DNA of 64,000 nt from Pyrus communis (Eukaryota; Streptophyta; Magnoliopsida; Rosales; Rosaceae). The notes below the pieces were generated by a model, which saw only the letters and a program-made list of their open reading frames with translations, was not told where the DNA came from and searched no databases. Position 1 is the stretch's first letter. Every line of letters begins with the position of its first letter. The translations under genes and the position numbers were made by a program. Shown here in pieces: positions 25,119 through 37,187 of this stretch. The stretch spans positions 17,905,100 to 17,969,099 of the forward strand of contig NC_084816.1 in assembly GCF_963583255.1 (NCBI RefSeq), given 5' to 3'.

Positions 25119-26364
25119 CAGTGGCAAAGCTACGTGAGGGCAAGGAGTGGTGGCCGCCCCTTCCCTAGCCGAAAAACATGCCTAGGAGCGTTCCTTCAGC
25201 CCCTCCGCTCTCGTCGGAAATGAGAATTCCCACTCCAGTGATCTGGTTTCTGCTGCTGCGTGGGAGACCGTTTTCAGCAATAGCCGTCATTCAAGAGAAG
25301 GACGACGAGTCGGTCTTCCCGTAGAAAAGAGTGAGTGGAGGTGGGTCGCCGGAGGAGATAGGGATTGGTGGCGGGTCGCAATGAAATTTGGTTGTTTGTC
25401 CATATTTGAAAAAAAAATTGGGTCGCCGTCTCCTTCTCCAACCTCTCCTTCGTCAGCATTACTTCTGTCTCCTCGTCCGACCTAGATTTCCCATGGCTCT
25501 GCCGTGCTCCCCACCGGTATTGGGTGGGTGAAAGGTTTGAGGGAGGTGTTTGGTTAGTGAGAATTCATGGCAAACAAAGGATATTGGTTCTTTGTTTTAT
25601 TTAGGGTGTGGTGAAGAAAAGCCATAGTAGAAGGGAGGGAGAAGATGGTTTCGCCGGAGATGATTGGGGTTGCGGTCGCCGGGAAGATGGTTGGAACCAA
25701 TTGAAAAATAGAAGTCGGGAAGAGGAAGATGATGAGTGTTTGGTAACAAAGGTAGTAAGTGTTTTGGGAGATTTTAGCTATGACAAGTGGACTACTTTTA
25801 TTGGGCCACTTCATAAGTTCAGTATAATGGGTACTCACTAGAGAGTACCCAAGTATTATCCCTTTCTTTTCTCTTCTGATCCCACCTCTTTTTTGTGGTT
25901 TGTTAATTAACTCATTTTTTTCTCCTTTTTTTTAATTTTTTTTAATTCTTGTATGTATTTTTATCTTCTTTTTTAAGAGTCCTACAATATTTATCTTAAA
26001 CTCTCATAATATCTATAAATATTGTATTACTTTTTAAAAACAATGTAAATATTGTTTAAGGCTTATTTTACGATAATTTAAATCCATCTAGGCTCTCGTT
26101 TAGATCTCGCCTAGGCTTGTTAGGTCTCAGTCCGCTATTTGACTAGTGCCTAACATTTTTTTAGGATCTAATCCTAACCAATTTAAGCTCCTTACATTGA
26201 CTTTGATATTATTGCTTACAACCGTTTTGGTAGAGAGACTATTTTTTGCTATGAATATGGACTCAAAACTTTGCACTCCCTAATGTGAAAACAACCGCTT
26301 TGATTGAACCTTGCACTCTTTTGAATTTCGCCCCTCCCCTCGACAAATCCTGGCTTCGCCACTA
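25119..26364. mobile_element. Non-autonomous hAT-type element with perfect 8-bp target duplication
   Basis: The left end CAGTGGCAAAGCTAC and the reverse complement of the right end (TAGTGGCGAAGCCAG) are inverted repeats. CCAGCTAC flanks both sides exactly (25111-25118 and 26365-26372). The 1,246-bp interior has no hAT dimerisation or zinc-finger reading frame. The frame at 25608-25841 has charged low-complexity sequence and no recognised domain. Its ends match those of the element in the polygalacturonase intron in style (CAGTGG-GGAGCCA-like), so both probably used the same transposase source. Confidence 0.85.
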
Positions 26365-27034
26365 CCAGCTACCACGAACACCCCAACGATGAACCTTTAA
26401 TCCACTCACGCAGCCTTTTGTTTTGCATATAAACAAGGCATAAAGTGGCTAAGTTATTAAAGTTGCAATCATATAATTTGGTAAATGAAGATATGGTTGG
26501 TGGTGAGGGGTATTGGATTGTCAGCCAATACCTTGCGTAATGCGATTTGATGGAAAGCTAGGTTTCTTGAGTGAGAGTTTTACAGAAATTTCATGCTTTT
26601 GGGGTAATTTTTTTGTTCTACTATGATTGATCAAGAACTTGTTAAGACAAAGTGGGAGTGGATCTCACCGGGGAAAGACGATTAGGACTAGAGAACATAA
26701 GTTGCGAAAGTTTCAGTCAACATGGTGGTGCTTAAGTACTTTTATGTCAAAATTTGGTTAGAGTTATCACAAGAAAAATAATTGACTAAAATTCTACTCA
26801 TGGTCCAAATTTAATTTCCCAATGCGAATATGTATTTTTATTTACATTTTCTGGTCAAAATGTAAATTTTACATATTTACATTGGAGAAACTTTCAGCCA
26901 ACCAAAAATTGTTATATGCCTATTCCCTAAGAACAAAAAGACATTTGATCTTGTTTTTAAAATTTATAGAACTTTGCTCTTTTTTAGTATAAAATGACCA
27001 GGGATAGCCTTAAGGATAGCCGAAGTAGGCACTC

Positions 27035-27150
27035 GCACCTTCACTCCTAAGGGGCTCCCATTTTTTTTTTTTTACAATTTGAATTGAATAAAAATATCAA
27101 TAGAAGTGGGAGCAGCTTCACTCCAAAGGGGCTCCCACTTTTATTGATTT
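27035..27150. repeat. Direct and inverted short repeat cluster
   Basis: The words ttcactcctaaggggctccc (27040) and ttcactccaaaggggctccc (27117) are direct repeats 77 bp apart. The stretch aatagaagtgggagc can pair with gctcccacttttatt further right to form a hairpin. It may be the edge of a MITE. No target duplication was found. Confidence 0.5.
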
Positions 27151-27367
27151 CAAATCTCAGAGACCAAAGTGATGAGTTATGAAAATCTCAGAGACCATTT
27201 TGACTAAAAAGCCAAAATAATATCATAGGCAATAATATAATTTTTTACAAAAGAATTTTACTATTTTCTTCTTTTCCTTCACCCACATGTAACTCTAGTT
27301 TTACTCTTCCAAATCTAATTAAAATTTAAAAATCAAAATTTCAGTCTTTTTTTCTCGACAGAACCCC

Positions 27368-27465
27368 AATGGAAGTTGTAGGTGAAATGAGTGTGTGATG
27401 TAGGTGAAATAAGTGTGTGAGGTTGGTGAAGTAAGTGGAAGTTGTAGGTGAAATGAGTGAAGGTT
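27368..27465. repeat. Imperfect short tandem repeat
   Basis: The unit ggaagttgtaggtgaaatga and variants such as gatgtaggtgaaataagtgt recur four to five times. It is purine-rich and non-coding. Confidence 0.7.
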
Positions 27466-28134
27466 GTAATTTTAATACATTGGTCAACATTTATTTCACT
27501 GAAATTTCAATGTCTACATATACCTAAATCCAGTGCAAATTCAGTGAAACATTATGAAAGGAAGAAGCAGAGAACCATACCAAAATCTGCAGATCCTAAT
27601 CTTGCCAATGAAAGTGGCCATCAGCATGCAATTGCATATGGGATTGGAATTGGTGAAGCCGCCCTCTCAGTCTCACTCTTCGGACAATGACTCCATCATT
27701 TCACACAATCTATATCCCTTTTCGTGCGACAATGATTGAACAAATTCGAACCCCTTTATGATTTTTCTTTCCCTTACAATTCTTCAGTCAATTAATTTCC
27801 CAAGCCAAGCAAAAATTCTTAATCTTTTTCACGATGCAGCAGTTGCAGAGGTGGAAGAGGAACAAGAAGAAAACCCATGTTCCTGCCGCCATTTTTTTTT
27901 TTCTCTGAAATTTTCTCCAACTTTCGATCTCTCGCTTTCGATCGGGAACGGGAAGACTCATGAATTTGATCAGAAAGAAATCAACCCAAAAACAAATCAA
28001 CCTAAAAGAACGATCGTGGAAGCACCCAGAAACTTATTCTAACATCTAATGAAAATTTGGAAAGAAATTAAGCTAGAAACAAATGAAAAATAATGGGAAG
28101 TGGAACCACCAGAATCCATGGGGTGAGCCTGGTG

Positions 28135-28375
28135 GTTCTAATACCATGTTAAATAAATTGTAAAAGATGAAGAATTAGTACAGAGGAAGAGGAAGATGAC
28201 AGAGAGAAACAAAAGAGAGTCTACAAAAAGAGTTTAGAGAGAGAAATAGGATTTGTATTAATTGACTAAATGAAGATTACACACACTGTTTTTATAAGAG
28301 AAATCCTAACAACCTTGCTAACTATATTACCTATTGTAACTGTATTATTGACTTATATACTTAATAAATACTTCA
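28135..28375 (-). mobile_element. copia LTR fragment with adjoining primer site
   Basis: Reading the minus strand, 28375-28147 looks like a copia LTR: TG start, AT-rich body, TATA-like tataaaa, pyrimidine-rich U5 and a TTTAACA end. It is followed at once by TGGTATTAGAACC (28146-28134), a slightly mutated initiator-Met primer site. No internal domains follow, so it is a 5' remnant. The left border at 28375 is the least certain. Confidence 0.6.
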
Positions 28376-28379
28376 ACGG

Positions 28380-29347
28380 CTTGGTTGATTGAAGAAACTT
28401 TGAGATCAAAATATTTTATCAATACAAGACAAACGTAAAGACTTCCAATATGATGGAGGTATGTGATAACGATGATGTGGCTACTTAGGTTTACGAAAGT
28501 CTATCAATGCAACCCACAAGATTCCACAATACATTAATATAGAAGTAAAAGTGAAAACCATGCCACAACAATTAGACCTCTAGAACTATCTCAGTTTGAC
28601 AAATGTGATGACAAATTTGATGTGTTCAACGATGATGTCTCTGGTGCCTGGCGGTCATGGTGGCACAAAATTTGATGCTTTAGATCTAGGATTTGAAAAT
28701 ATGGCCTAAGCTAAAGTATTTGGGGACAACATGCAACTCGAGTCCTCAATGGATGCCCTTTCCTATTCAGTGAGGCTTCCAATGAGCATGAAGATCCTAT
28801 TGATGTTATACCAGATGATACTGATATTGATAGTTTGTCTTCTCGCCATAAAAAGGATAAGAACATACAATACGGCGAATATAAATGAAAACAATATGGT
28901 TGGCTAATTGTATTCGAATAAGGATTTGCAAATGCAGTTAAGTATGTTCACAATGCTTAAGAGCTTTGAGTTGAAAGTAAAAAATTTGATAAGGAGCGTT
29001 TTGTGATAAATGAATTGATGAAAATTACATATGGCCACTACGCACCATCAAGCATTTGAAATCAGAGTTTCTTTAAGTCAGGAAATATTCTGATGTTCAT
29101 TTGTTCTTGTAATGTAATCAATCGTGATCATTATCAAGCAAGTAGTTCCTTTTTCAGGCAATGTATAAAGTCAAAATAAGAGGGGGTTGGTCACATTTAT
29201 AGACCCAAGGATATCATTAAGGATATGCGAGCAATGTTTAGGGTTAATATGAGCTATGAGAAAGCTTGGAGATCAAGAGAATATTTTCCTTCCCCTTGGA
29301 TAACTGAAAATACGGAGCTAAATTTTAGGATTTTCCAGCATTGGATA
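28380..29347 (+). pseudogene. Mutator-like (MULE) transposase remnant, N-terminal half
   Basis: Near 29205-29280 the plus strand reads RPKDIIKDMRAMFRVNMSY followed by EKAWRSREY. This is the MULE motif region P-K-D-I-I-x-D-M-R ... Y-x-K-A-W-R-x-R-E that precedes the DDE catalytic core. Upstream the sequence has a MULE-like F-A-N/K-A-V-K-Y segment near 28925 but is full of stops. The downstream catalytic half is missing. The copia element at 29348 inserted here, and the bases after it (33653 on) give no clear continuation. Confidence 0.65.
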
Positions 29348-29635
29348 TGTTAGAGTATAAAAGGAGGGTGTGGATCATGACACATGTCATTAGCCAAATA
29401 GATAAGGCAGTTAGGATTGTTGTAGTTGTAAAATTTAGTTAGAATTGTTGCTAGTGTAAGATGCAGATAAGGCAGTTAGGTGAATATCCACCTATATAGC
29501 AATTGCATCTTTGTAACCAGAAAATTAATAAGGAAAATACAAGTGAAAAATCATTATCTTTCTCTCTCTAAGTTTTCTTTGTTTCCTTCTTCTTCTTGTA
29601 CAATCTTTGTTCTCTTTTCTAAATAATGCTTAACA
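29348..29635 (+). repeat. 5' LTR of the 4.3-kb copia element
   Basis: It starts TGTTAG and ends CTTAACA. It contains a ctatatag box near 29491 and an aattaataa poly(A)-like signal near 29525. Confidence 0.93.
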
Positions 29636-29648
29636 TGGTATCATCGTC
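29636..29648 (+). other. Primer binding site of the 4.3-kb copia element
   Basis: TGGTATCATCG directly follows the LTR and matches the initiator-Met primer consensus over its first eight bases. Confidence 0.75.
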
Positions 29649-29833
29649 TTGAAAGTCATTCATGCTTTCTTGATCCTTGGTTTCCTTCCGCTATAATGTC
29701 TACATACTAATTCCTTCCCTTTTCTCTAGGATTTTCAAGCTTTTTCCTTGCCCCAATTCTCTTATTTGTTCTTGGTAAATTCTTGCACACCAAGTGTTTG
29801 ATTTTTTTTTTGTCTCACTCAAATTTTCTCAAG

Positions 29834-30580
29834 ATGATTACTGCGAATCAATTGCAAATCTTGCAATCACTAATTACCAACTTGATTTCATCAGTCTCTA
29901 ATTCAGTTACTTTGAAGCTAGATGATTCCAACTACCTTCAATGGCAGTTTCAGTTGCAATTGATGCTCGAAGGTTATGGAATCATGGGGTTTGTAGATGG
30001 CACCAATGTATGTTCGCCTCAACTTTCTTCATTTGGGTCTTCAGATTCATCACTAACCTTTACGTCTTCAACTCCACAAACTGAAACTGATGAGTACAAG
30101 ATTTGGAAGATGCATGACAAGGCTCTTATGCAACTTCTTACTACAACTTTGTCCTCCTCTGCCATTTCTTGTGCCACAGGCAATACCAGCTCACAAGATC
30201 TTTGGATTCAACTTCAAGAATAGTTTTCTACTATTACTCGTACATCTAATTTCCAGATGAAAGTTGATCTTTAGAACATCGAAAAAGGGTTTGATTATGT
30301 ATTTATGTATCTTGAATGCATCAACGCAGCATGAGATTTTCTTGCAACTGCAGGTGTTGTTTTTGCCGATAAAGGTATTGTGATCTTGGCTCTCAATGGT
30401 CTTCTTGCAGAATATAACACCTTCAAATGTTTATGCTTAGCTATCCTTTATACCACATCAGTTTGCATCAACTTCAAAAATCATGGCCTGCTTGGGAAAA
30501 CTAGTCAATTTAACTATTTAGCACAACCGACTAGGTCATCCTTCCAACTCTGTTTCTTCTACAATGCTTAAGAAGTCTAA
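29834..30580 (+). pseudogene. copia gag remnant of the 4.3-kb element
   Basis: The chosen start is the ATG at 29834, giving the gag N terminus MITANQLQILQ, with LDDSNYLQWQFQLQLML matching the conserved N-Y-x-x-W gag helix. Stops occur at 30221 and 30272, and later frames drift. The zinc-knuckle end of gag is absent. Confidence 0.75.
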
Positions 30581-30739
30581 CATAGTCACTGTACATGATA
30601 CATCTTCTACAATGTGTCAAAGTTGTTTAGAAAGAAAATTTAGCAAGTTACCCTTTTAGTCTGTTCAAACTAAGTCTGTGGTTCCTTTTAAGGGGTCAAT
30701 CACCTTGTCAATCTTTAGATGGATAAAAATATTATGTTC

Positions 30740-33345
30740 TGTTCACAGGTGAATGTACTAGATTCAGTTGGATATTTTCCTTAATCAATAAATCAGACAT
30801 TTTCCCTACATTTATCTCTTTCTATCATTATGTTTGCACTCAGTTTACAATCAAAATTAAAATTCTGCAAAGTGATGGAGGATGAGAGTTTATAGCAAAA
30901 AGTTCCAAACATTTCTCATTGAACAAGGTGTTTTCCATAAGATTTCATGTCCCTATACCCCTGAACAAAATGGGTTGTCTGAGCGTAAACATAGGCATAT
31001 TGTAGAAACTGCCCTTACATTGTTGCAAATTGCTCATTTACCCCCATTGTTTTGGACTTATGCTTGTCATACATCAACCCACTTAATCAATAGAATGCCA
31101 ACTCATGTTCTTCATAACAAATCACCATTTGAATTACTATATGATGTTGTCCCTAAACTTTCTCACTTAAGGGTATTTGGGTGTTCTTGCTATCTTTTCC
31201 TTAAACCATATAATACCTTCAAACTACAACCTAAAACCTCTCGATGCTTATTTTTGGGATATGCTCTTCACTATAAAGGATACATCTGTTATCATTTGGA
31301 AACCAAAACGACCTACATTTCTAGACATGTAATATTCAATGAACTTGAGTTTCCATTTCCATTACTAACAGTTTATCCTAAATCTCAAATTCTTACTCCC
31401 ACTCCATCACTTGACACTGCACCACTACCAACCCCAAACCATCAAAATGTTCTTGTTTCACTAGTTTCAAATTCTAGAATGCAAACTTCATCTACATCTA
31501 GAGATACTCCATCTACTGGATCCCAAACACCTCAAATGCATGCACAGACACCTATACCACATAGTTAATCCCCTCACATTCATATAGAGTCAATTCAAAA
31601 ATCCATTAAGTCCACAGATTTATTATAGCCTTCTAGCTCATATGATATTGATACCCCAACCACACCACAATCCATTATTGCTGCTTCATCTCCCTATTCA
31701 TCAACTCCGGTGGCACTTGAATTTTGTCCTGAGACTCTCCAAGTTGTTCTTGAGATTCCACTTATGAATCTCCACCCAATGTAAACTCGATCCAAAATTG
31801 GTATTGTGAAACATAAAGCTTTATATGCATCAGTTTGTGATTCTGGAGGTGAGGAATCAGCTTTGAAAGCACCAGTGTGGCATGATACTATGAATGAAAA
31901 GATTTCAGCCATACATTCTCAAGCAACCTAGAGTCTAGTGGATCTTCCTCACAATAAGAATCTTGTAGGCTGCAAGTGGGTGTTTAAAATCAAGAGAAAT
32001 TCTAATGGTACAGTTGCTAGGTACAAAGCGAGACTTGTTGCAAAATGATTTAATCAAGAGCATCGCTTCGATTATGGGGAAACTTTCAACCCTGTTGTTA
32101 AACCAACAACTGTCAAGTTAGTATTAGCTTTGGCAGCTCATCATGATTGGCCTCTACATCAATTAGATGTCAAAAATGCCTTTCTTCATGGCATTCTTCA
32201 AGAAGAAGTCGATATGTCCCAACCTCCTAAATTTGAAGATCATAACCACCCTAATAAAGTCTGTAAATTATAAGTCCCTCTATGGACTGAAGCAAGCCCT
32301 AAGGGCTTAGAATGATAGGTTCACAAGTTTTTTGCCCAAATTGGGGTTTCATAATACATATGCTGATTCATCACTCTTTGTCAAGAGTTCTGGTTCTACA
32401 TAGATGACATCATAATAATTGGGAATGCTACTAAGATGATTGCACAGGTTATTATAGACTTAACTAAAGAATTTGATCTCAAAGATCTGGGGTCTCTCCA
32501 TTACTTTCTTGGGATCCAAATTACAAGAACAGATGAAAGGTTGTTTCTATATCAAGAGAAGTATGTGAAAGATTTATTGCAGAAAACTGAAATGTCTAAT
32601 TCTAAACCATGTGCAACTCCTTGCTTACCTTATAACAGGTTATTGAAGGATGATGGGGAACCTTTTAATAATCCTAGTCTTTATAGGAGCATTGTTGCAG
32701 CTTTACAATACTTGGTCTTCACAAGGCCTGACATAACCTTTTCAGTTTACCAAGTCTGTCAATTTATGCAATCTCCAATGGCTTCTCATTTTCTGGTTGT
32801 GAAAAGAATCTTAAGGTGCCTCAAAGGGACTATGACACATGGAATTCTACATACAAGAGGCAATTTATCACTCCGGTCGTTTAGTGATGCTGATTGGGCT
32901 GAAGATCCTAATGATAGGCGATCTATAATAGATTTGGTTGTTGTTTCTCGGTAACAATCCTATGTCTTGGGCTTCAAAGAAACAACAAACGGTCTCAAGA
33001 TCATCAACTGAAGCTGAATATCGAGCTTTGTCATCCACTGTTGCTGAATTAGATTAGTTGCAACAACTATTTCACATTCTGCAAGTTCAAATTTCTCACC
33101 CACCAGTCCTTTTTTGTGACAATCTATCTGCAATCACATTGTCCTTTAATCCAGTTCAACATCAGTGCGCAAAACATATTGAAGTAGATGTTCACTTTGT
33201 GAGAGAATGAGTTGCAAACAAGAAGCTTTTGGTTCAATTTGTATCTTCATCTGAGCAATTTGCAAACATTCTTACCAAATGCCTGAGTTCACCATTATTC
33301 CATACTCACTACAACAGTCTCATGCTTGGACCAACATGAGTTTGC
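30740..33345 (+). pseudogene. copia pol remnant (integrase to RNase H) of the 4.3-kb element
   Basis: The integrase core is seen from about 30760, with a stop in the LQSDGG-EF motif near 30880 and YTPEQNGLSERKHRH at about 30953. The reading frame from 30882 to 31568 stays open for 228 codons. RT follows: [14 protein letters not shown] near 31970, LHQLDVKNAFLHG near 32154 and YIDDIIIIGN, the YVDD-type box, near 32398. RNase H includes the open frame to 32954 (FSDADWAED near 32881) and RSSTEAEYRALSS near 32998. Several stops and frameshifts make it inactive. Confidence 0.82.
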
Positions 33346-33352
33346 GGGGGGA

Positions 33353-33647
33353 TGTTAGAATATATAGGATATGGAGGGTGTGGATCATGACACATGTCAT
33401 TAGTCAAATAGGTAAGGCAGTTAGGATTGTTGCTGTTGTAAAATTCAGTTAGAATTGTTGCTAGTGTAAGATGCGGATAAGGCAGTTAGGTGAATATCCA
33501 CCTATATAGCAATTGTATCTTTGTAACCAGAAAATTAATAAAGAAAATACAAGTGAAAAATCATTCTCTTTCTCTCTGTAAGTTTTCTCTGTTTCCTTCT
33601 TCTTCCTCTACAATCTCTTTGTTATCTTTTCTACATAATGCTTAACA
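33353..33647 (+). repeat. 3' LTR of the 4.3-kb copia element
   Basis: It matches 29348-29635 throughout, with an extra ~7 bp near its start (atataggatatgg) and a small CT insertion near its end. Confidence 0.93.
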
Positions 33648-34039
33648 GGATATAGCCTTAAAAGCCTAAAACGAATCACTTAGATCCAAAAACAACAAAA
33701 CCATTACAAATGGAGTTAACATAGGAATTTCTTATAACATATCAAGTCAAATGCTAAAAAACCTAAAATAAAATACGATATTTGCTCAACAATCAAGTAT
33801 ATTATGTATTAATAAGCCTCCTTATCTGCAAAGTCCGAAAAGAGCAAACCTAAAGTGGAAAATGGAATTAAGAGGAAAAACATAACTAGCTAACAAGGCA
33901 AGTGAGATTCATGAGTTTCTGGACTTGGCTGGACATACTAGGCTTCGAGTTGTTGTAATTGTAAATTTTATCAATATCTTCAGCTTCCGGTAATGTTTCT
34001 GGGCGTTGTCCCGCGCCCGACGAGGCTTGAGGTTGATTA

Positions 34040-36475
34040 CTAGTTCGAGCTGTTGGCCCCGTCATGGAATCCGAGCCTTCTCTTCTTTTCGCGATATAAG
34101 TTATATATGAACTTAGTCCAAGTGAAAATCTCCAAACCAATTGCAACCAAAGCAAACATTCCAAGGACTCCGACGTAAACCCACAACCAGGTTTTATTCG
34201 GCTTCAAAATCGCAATGCCTTGGAATATGTTCACTGAGATCACAGCCAGCAGTGAATACCCTAGAAAATGATGGTACATGTCCCAGTATTTCCGGTAATC
34301 ATCAGTTTTTGTTGGCGTTAAACGCAGGGCAAGCATCTGCAATGCACAGAAACAATGTCACTCATCTATAAAAGCAACACTAAATTCTAGGGTATGTTGA
34401 AAATATTAGTAACATAAATGTTCTTGTCAAAGTTCATGAGTGACGGAAAAACATCAATAGGGAATATGTGTTGAGCATTAAGAAATTATATCGCTTAATT
34501 TTGACACTGTCATCTCTTAACTAAATTGTTCTATTACTCAGTACTGTCACGTGATCCGAGCAATCTTACACACTATTTGCTTTGATACTTGCGACTTAAT
34601 ATCAGACTAATAGCAAAATATTTGCAAGGGAAATGTTCTTGTCGTGTTACAATGTTCATTAGTGGTGGAACAAGGTCAAAAGATGACTGTGTCGAGAAAT
34701 TAAAAAATTTGATCGCTAAATTGTAAGACATGTCATATTGTAAGTGAACTGTTATGTCACTCAACATTGTCCTGCGATCCGAACAATCTTAAACAGTATT
34801 TACGTTTACACTTCAGACATAATATGCTGGACTAATAGGAAAAAAAAAAAAAAAAATGTTCTTGTCGTGTTATACAATGTTGATTAATGGTGGAACAAAG
34901 TCAAAAGATGACATATGTCAAGAAAATGTCAAGAAACTAAGAAATTTGATCGCTAACCTCGAACACATGTCATATTGTAATTGTTATGTTACTTAGCACG
35001 CACTATCATATTATCTGAACATTTTTATGCATGTTTTTCCTTGATACGTTGGATGTGATATGTCAAGACTCGAATAACATTTTCGTGTGACTCATGGCAT
35101 AATGGAAGAGAGGGAGAGAGATAAATGTTATATACTTGTAATGTAGTGAAGGCAAATATGCAAATGGCGAGAATTCGATGAGTCGAGAAGCTGTAGTGTC
35201 TGGAAGCATGGCCGAGCCAGAGTCCGATCGCCCAACCAGCCGTGCCAAGAGTGTAACCAACAATCTGGCACGAGACATGAACTACATACCACCTTGGACA
35301 ATGAAAAGGGTATCTTCTGTAGTACCTTGCTATGATCACTCCCAATGGCAACATTGTTCCCCACCCCACAATATTAAGAATCCCATGTACCTATTAGTAA
35401 AAAGAGAAAAAGGAATATTAATTATTTACACACACATAATTTGAAAGGAATGTGTATGAAATGATGCACAATAAAAACTAAAAATTATTATCACTTTCAA
35501 ATTTTTGTTTTCATATAACATCCTTCGGTTACTCCTCCTCCCTTCATTCATCTCCGTTCCTTATTTATTTCATAAATCTTATCTTTATCTTTAGTTTAAA
35601 AAAAAATTTATTAGACAAGCCCTAAGCTATAACACCAACCGTTAAATAATTTGTTTCAATAGTTGATAATCATATATTCCATAGTCAATCATAACCAATA
35701 GATTGTAACTTGGCTACAAATATATACCACATTTAGTATAATTTCTCACAGAGGTGAGACTCACTTGCATATTTGAATTTCGTCTTAGGTGAATTTCATG
35801 TCATGGTTTGGCATCTTAATTACGTACCGTTCTGAGGTGATGCTGGCGATGTCCAATGCTAAGACCGCGTCCTGTGGTCATGTTTATAGTCTCCGTGCTA
35901 TCCACATTCTGGAGAGAAGTGGAATGCATCTTAGGCTCCATAAGAGCATCATCAGCCTCAAACCCCACTTGCCATACATGGTTCAACTTCAAAATATTGT
36001 ACGCAGCTGGATCCGGTGGCAAAATTAGCGTTGCGAATATCGACATGTACCTCCTAGGCTTCACTTCACCTTTCATGTTCTTGACAATAACATCATCAAA
36101 ATTTTGTGAAGGCTTAAGCCTACAACCTAGCTTGGTGTCACTAGTGATGTTGTATTTTCTGACTGCCAACGTTCCATTAGGCTGTGAAATGCCTATAACA
36201 GCCCTGGTCCCGACCATCTCTGGCCTTTGGGGACCTGGGTTCACACCCCATGCTATCCATTTTGCAGGCGGTCTAATGGTGAACAAGATGTCGATTTCGG
36301 TGTTGCTGTGAATGTTCCACCCGAATTCTGCTCCTAGAGTGACTAGTTTCTTGCAGTTTGTAATGTTCATGGGATTGATGGGGCTACAATTGGAATATTG
36401 CTCAGAAATTGGGAAAAGAAGTGAGGAGGAAACCGTTAATATGATCAGAACTACAGAGTTGGTAGTGCCCAACAT
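34040..36475 (-). CDS. Cytochrome b561 and DOMON domain-containing protein
   Basis: Three exons (35828-36475, 35136-35390, 34040-34336) give 399 residues with GT-AG borders, the normal length for plant proteins of this group. A signal peptide (about 1-25) leads into a DOMON domain (roughly 45-190; FGWNIHSNTEIDILF, WIAWGVNP). The b561 core starts near residue 216. Four histidines at 218, 254, 287 and 323, spaced 36, 33 and 36, are the expected axial ligands for two b haems across the membrane. Five hydrophobic segments follow in the usual pattern. Family members are plasma-membrane redox proteins that pass electrons from cytosolic ascorbate to apoplastic acceptors; some are auxin-induced. The short tail after residue 380 is hydrophilic. 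An overlapping frame (33886-34164) in exon 3 is a shadow. Confidence 0.93.
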
Positions 36476-36951
36476 GTTTGACTAGTTTCCTAAGGTTAAC
36501 GTTTCAGGATATATGATATGTACTTATGAGGAGAAAGCTTTTCACTCTTCTTTTTTAGTTCATTTGTAAATTTGGGTGAGACTAAAGAAGAAGTCAAGAA
36601 TAGTTTTTAATTTTATTCTCTTTTTACAGCTTGTTAGGGTCATATCACAGGTGCTTTCGATGTGAGACATTGCTTTCTTCATGAGCAACCCAGCCACTTT
36701 TCTATTTTAGCTGTCAGAAAGTTGTGTAATATATGTTTTCATCGACCAAAAATAAAAATATGTACTTTGTTGCTTGTCTAATGCTTCGACAAATTTTCTC
36801 ATCTACGGTCGAGTTCTTGAGGGTGAAGTTAATTTTGTTCATTTTAAACTTAACAATTTAAATTTGTTTGTTGATCTTGTTCTTGTTCAACCAGCTAGCT
36901 GGGTACGTATAAAGGCCATGATAAGTCTTAAGTATAGTTGTGCTTACGGGG

Positions 36952-37187
36952 AAAATAGGGACTAGTCGTGGAGCCCGTTATACATCAAATTTCAATGATC
37001 CAACCTGTCTATTTTTTAAGTCTTTATTCATAGATCATTGAACTCAGTTAGATGTCTAAAGCATTTCCAATTTGACTAATATTTTGCAAAGATGATCAAT
37101 AAACTGCAATTTGAAAAATAGACAGTTTGGATGATTGAAGTTCGGTGTAGAGGGGATCCCACAGGGCCACAACTAGTCCCTATTTTT
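36952..37187. mobile_element. Foldback MITE with ~80-bp inverted arms
   Basis: The left arm begins aaaatagggactagtcgtgg and the right arm ends in its inverse (ccacaactagtccctatttt). The pairing continues inwards through caatgatccaacctgtctattttt on the left and its inverse on the right, with a ~70-bp centre. The long arms and short loop are typical of foldback or Mutator-like MITEs. I could not fix a target duplication. Confidence 0.75.

Larger units (their letters stand above)
26373..28146. other. Gene-free stretch with short repeats
   Basis: No credible coding region is seen. It holds the short repeats near 27035-27150 and 27365-27465. Frames at 27457-28042 show no domain and have low-complexity K/E-rich sequence. 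Confidence 0.5.
29348..33647 (+). mobile_element. 4.3-kb Ty1/copia element with both LTRs and 5-bp target duplication
   Basis: LTRs lie at 29348-29635 and 33353-33647. GGATA flanks the element on both sides (29343-29347 and 33648-33652). A primer site begins at 29636 (TGGTATCATCG) and a G-rich polypurine tract (tttgcgggggga) precedes the 3' LTR. By eye the LTRs differ at roughly 16 substitutions in about 280 aligned bases plus small indels near the left end, so the insertion is not recent. The interior lacks the zinc knuckle, protease and N-terminal integrase, and frames are broken, so it is not autonomous. Confidence 0.92.

Noticed and set aside
25608..25841. 77-codon plus-strand frame in the second hAT element, considered as a captured gene fragment
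   Set aside because: It is a charged low-complexity sequence with no recognised family; gene capture cannot be supported without a search.
33886..34164. 92-codon minus-strand frame overlapping b561 exon 3
   Set aside because: The family frame ends at 34040; this is the other frame of the same strand, and splicing into it would remove the conserved b561 end.
35856..36311. 151-codon plus-strand frame
   Set aside because: It is the antisense shadow of exon 1 of the DOMON/b561 gene.
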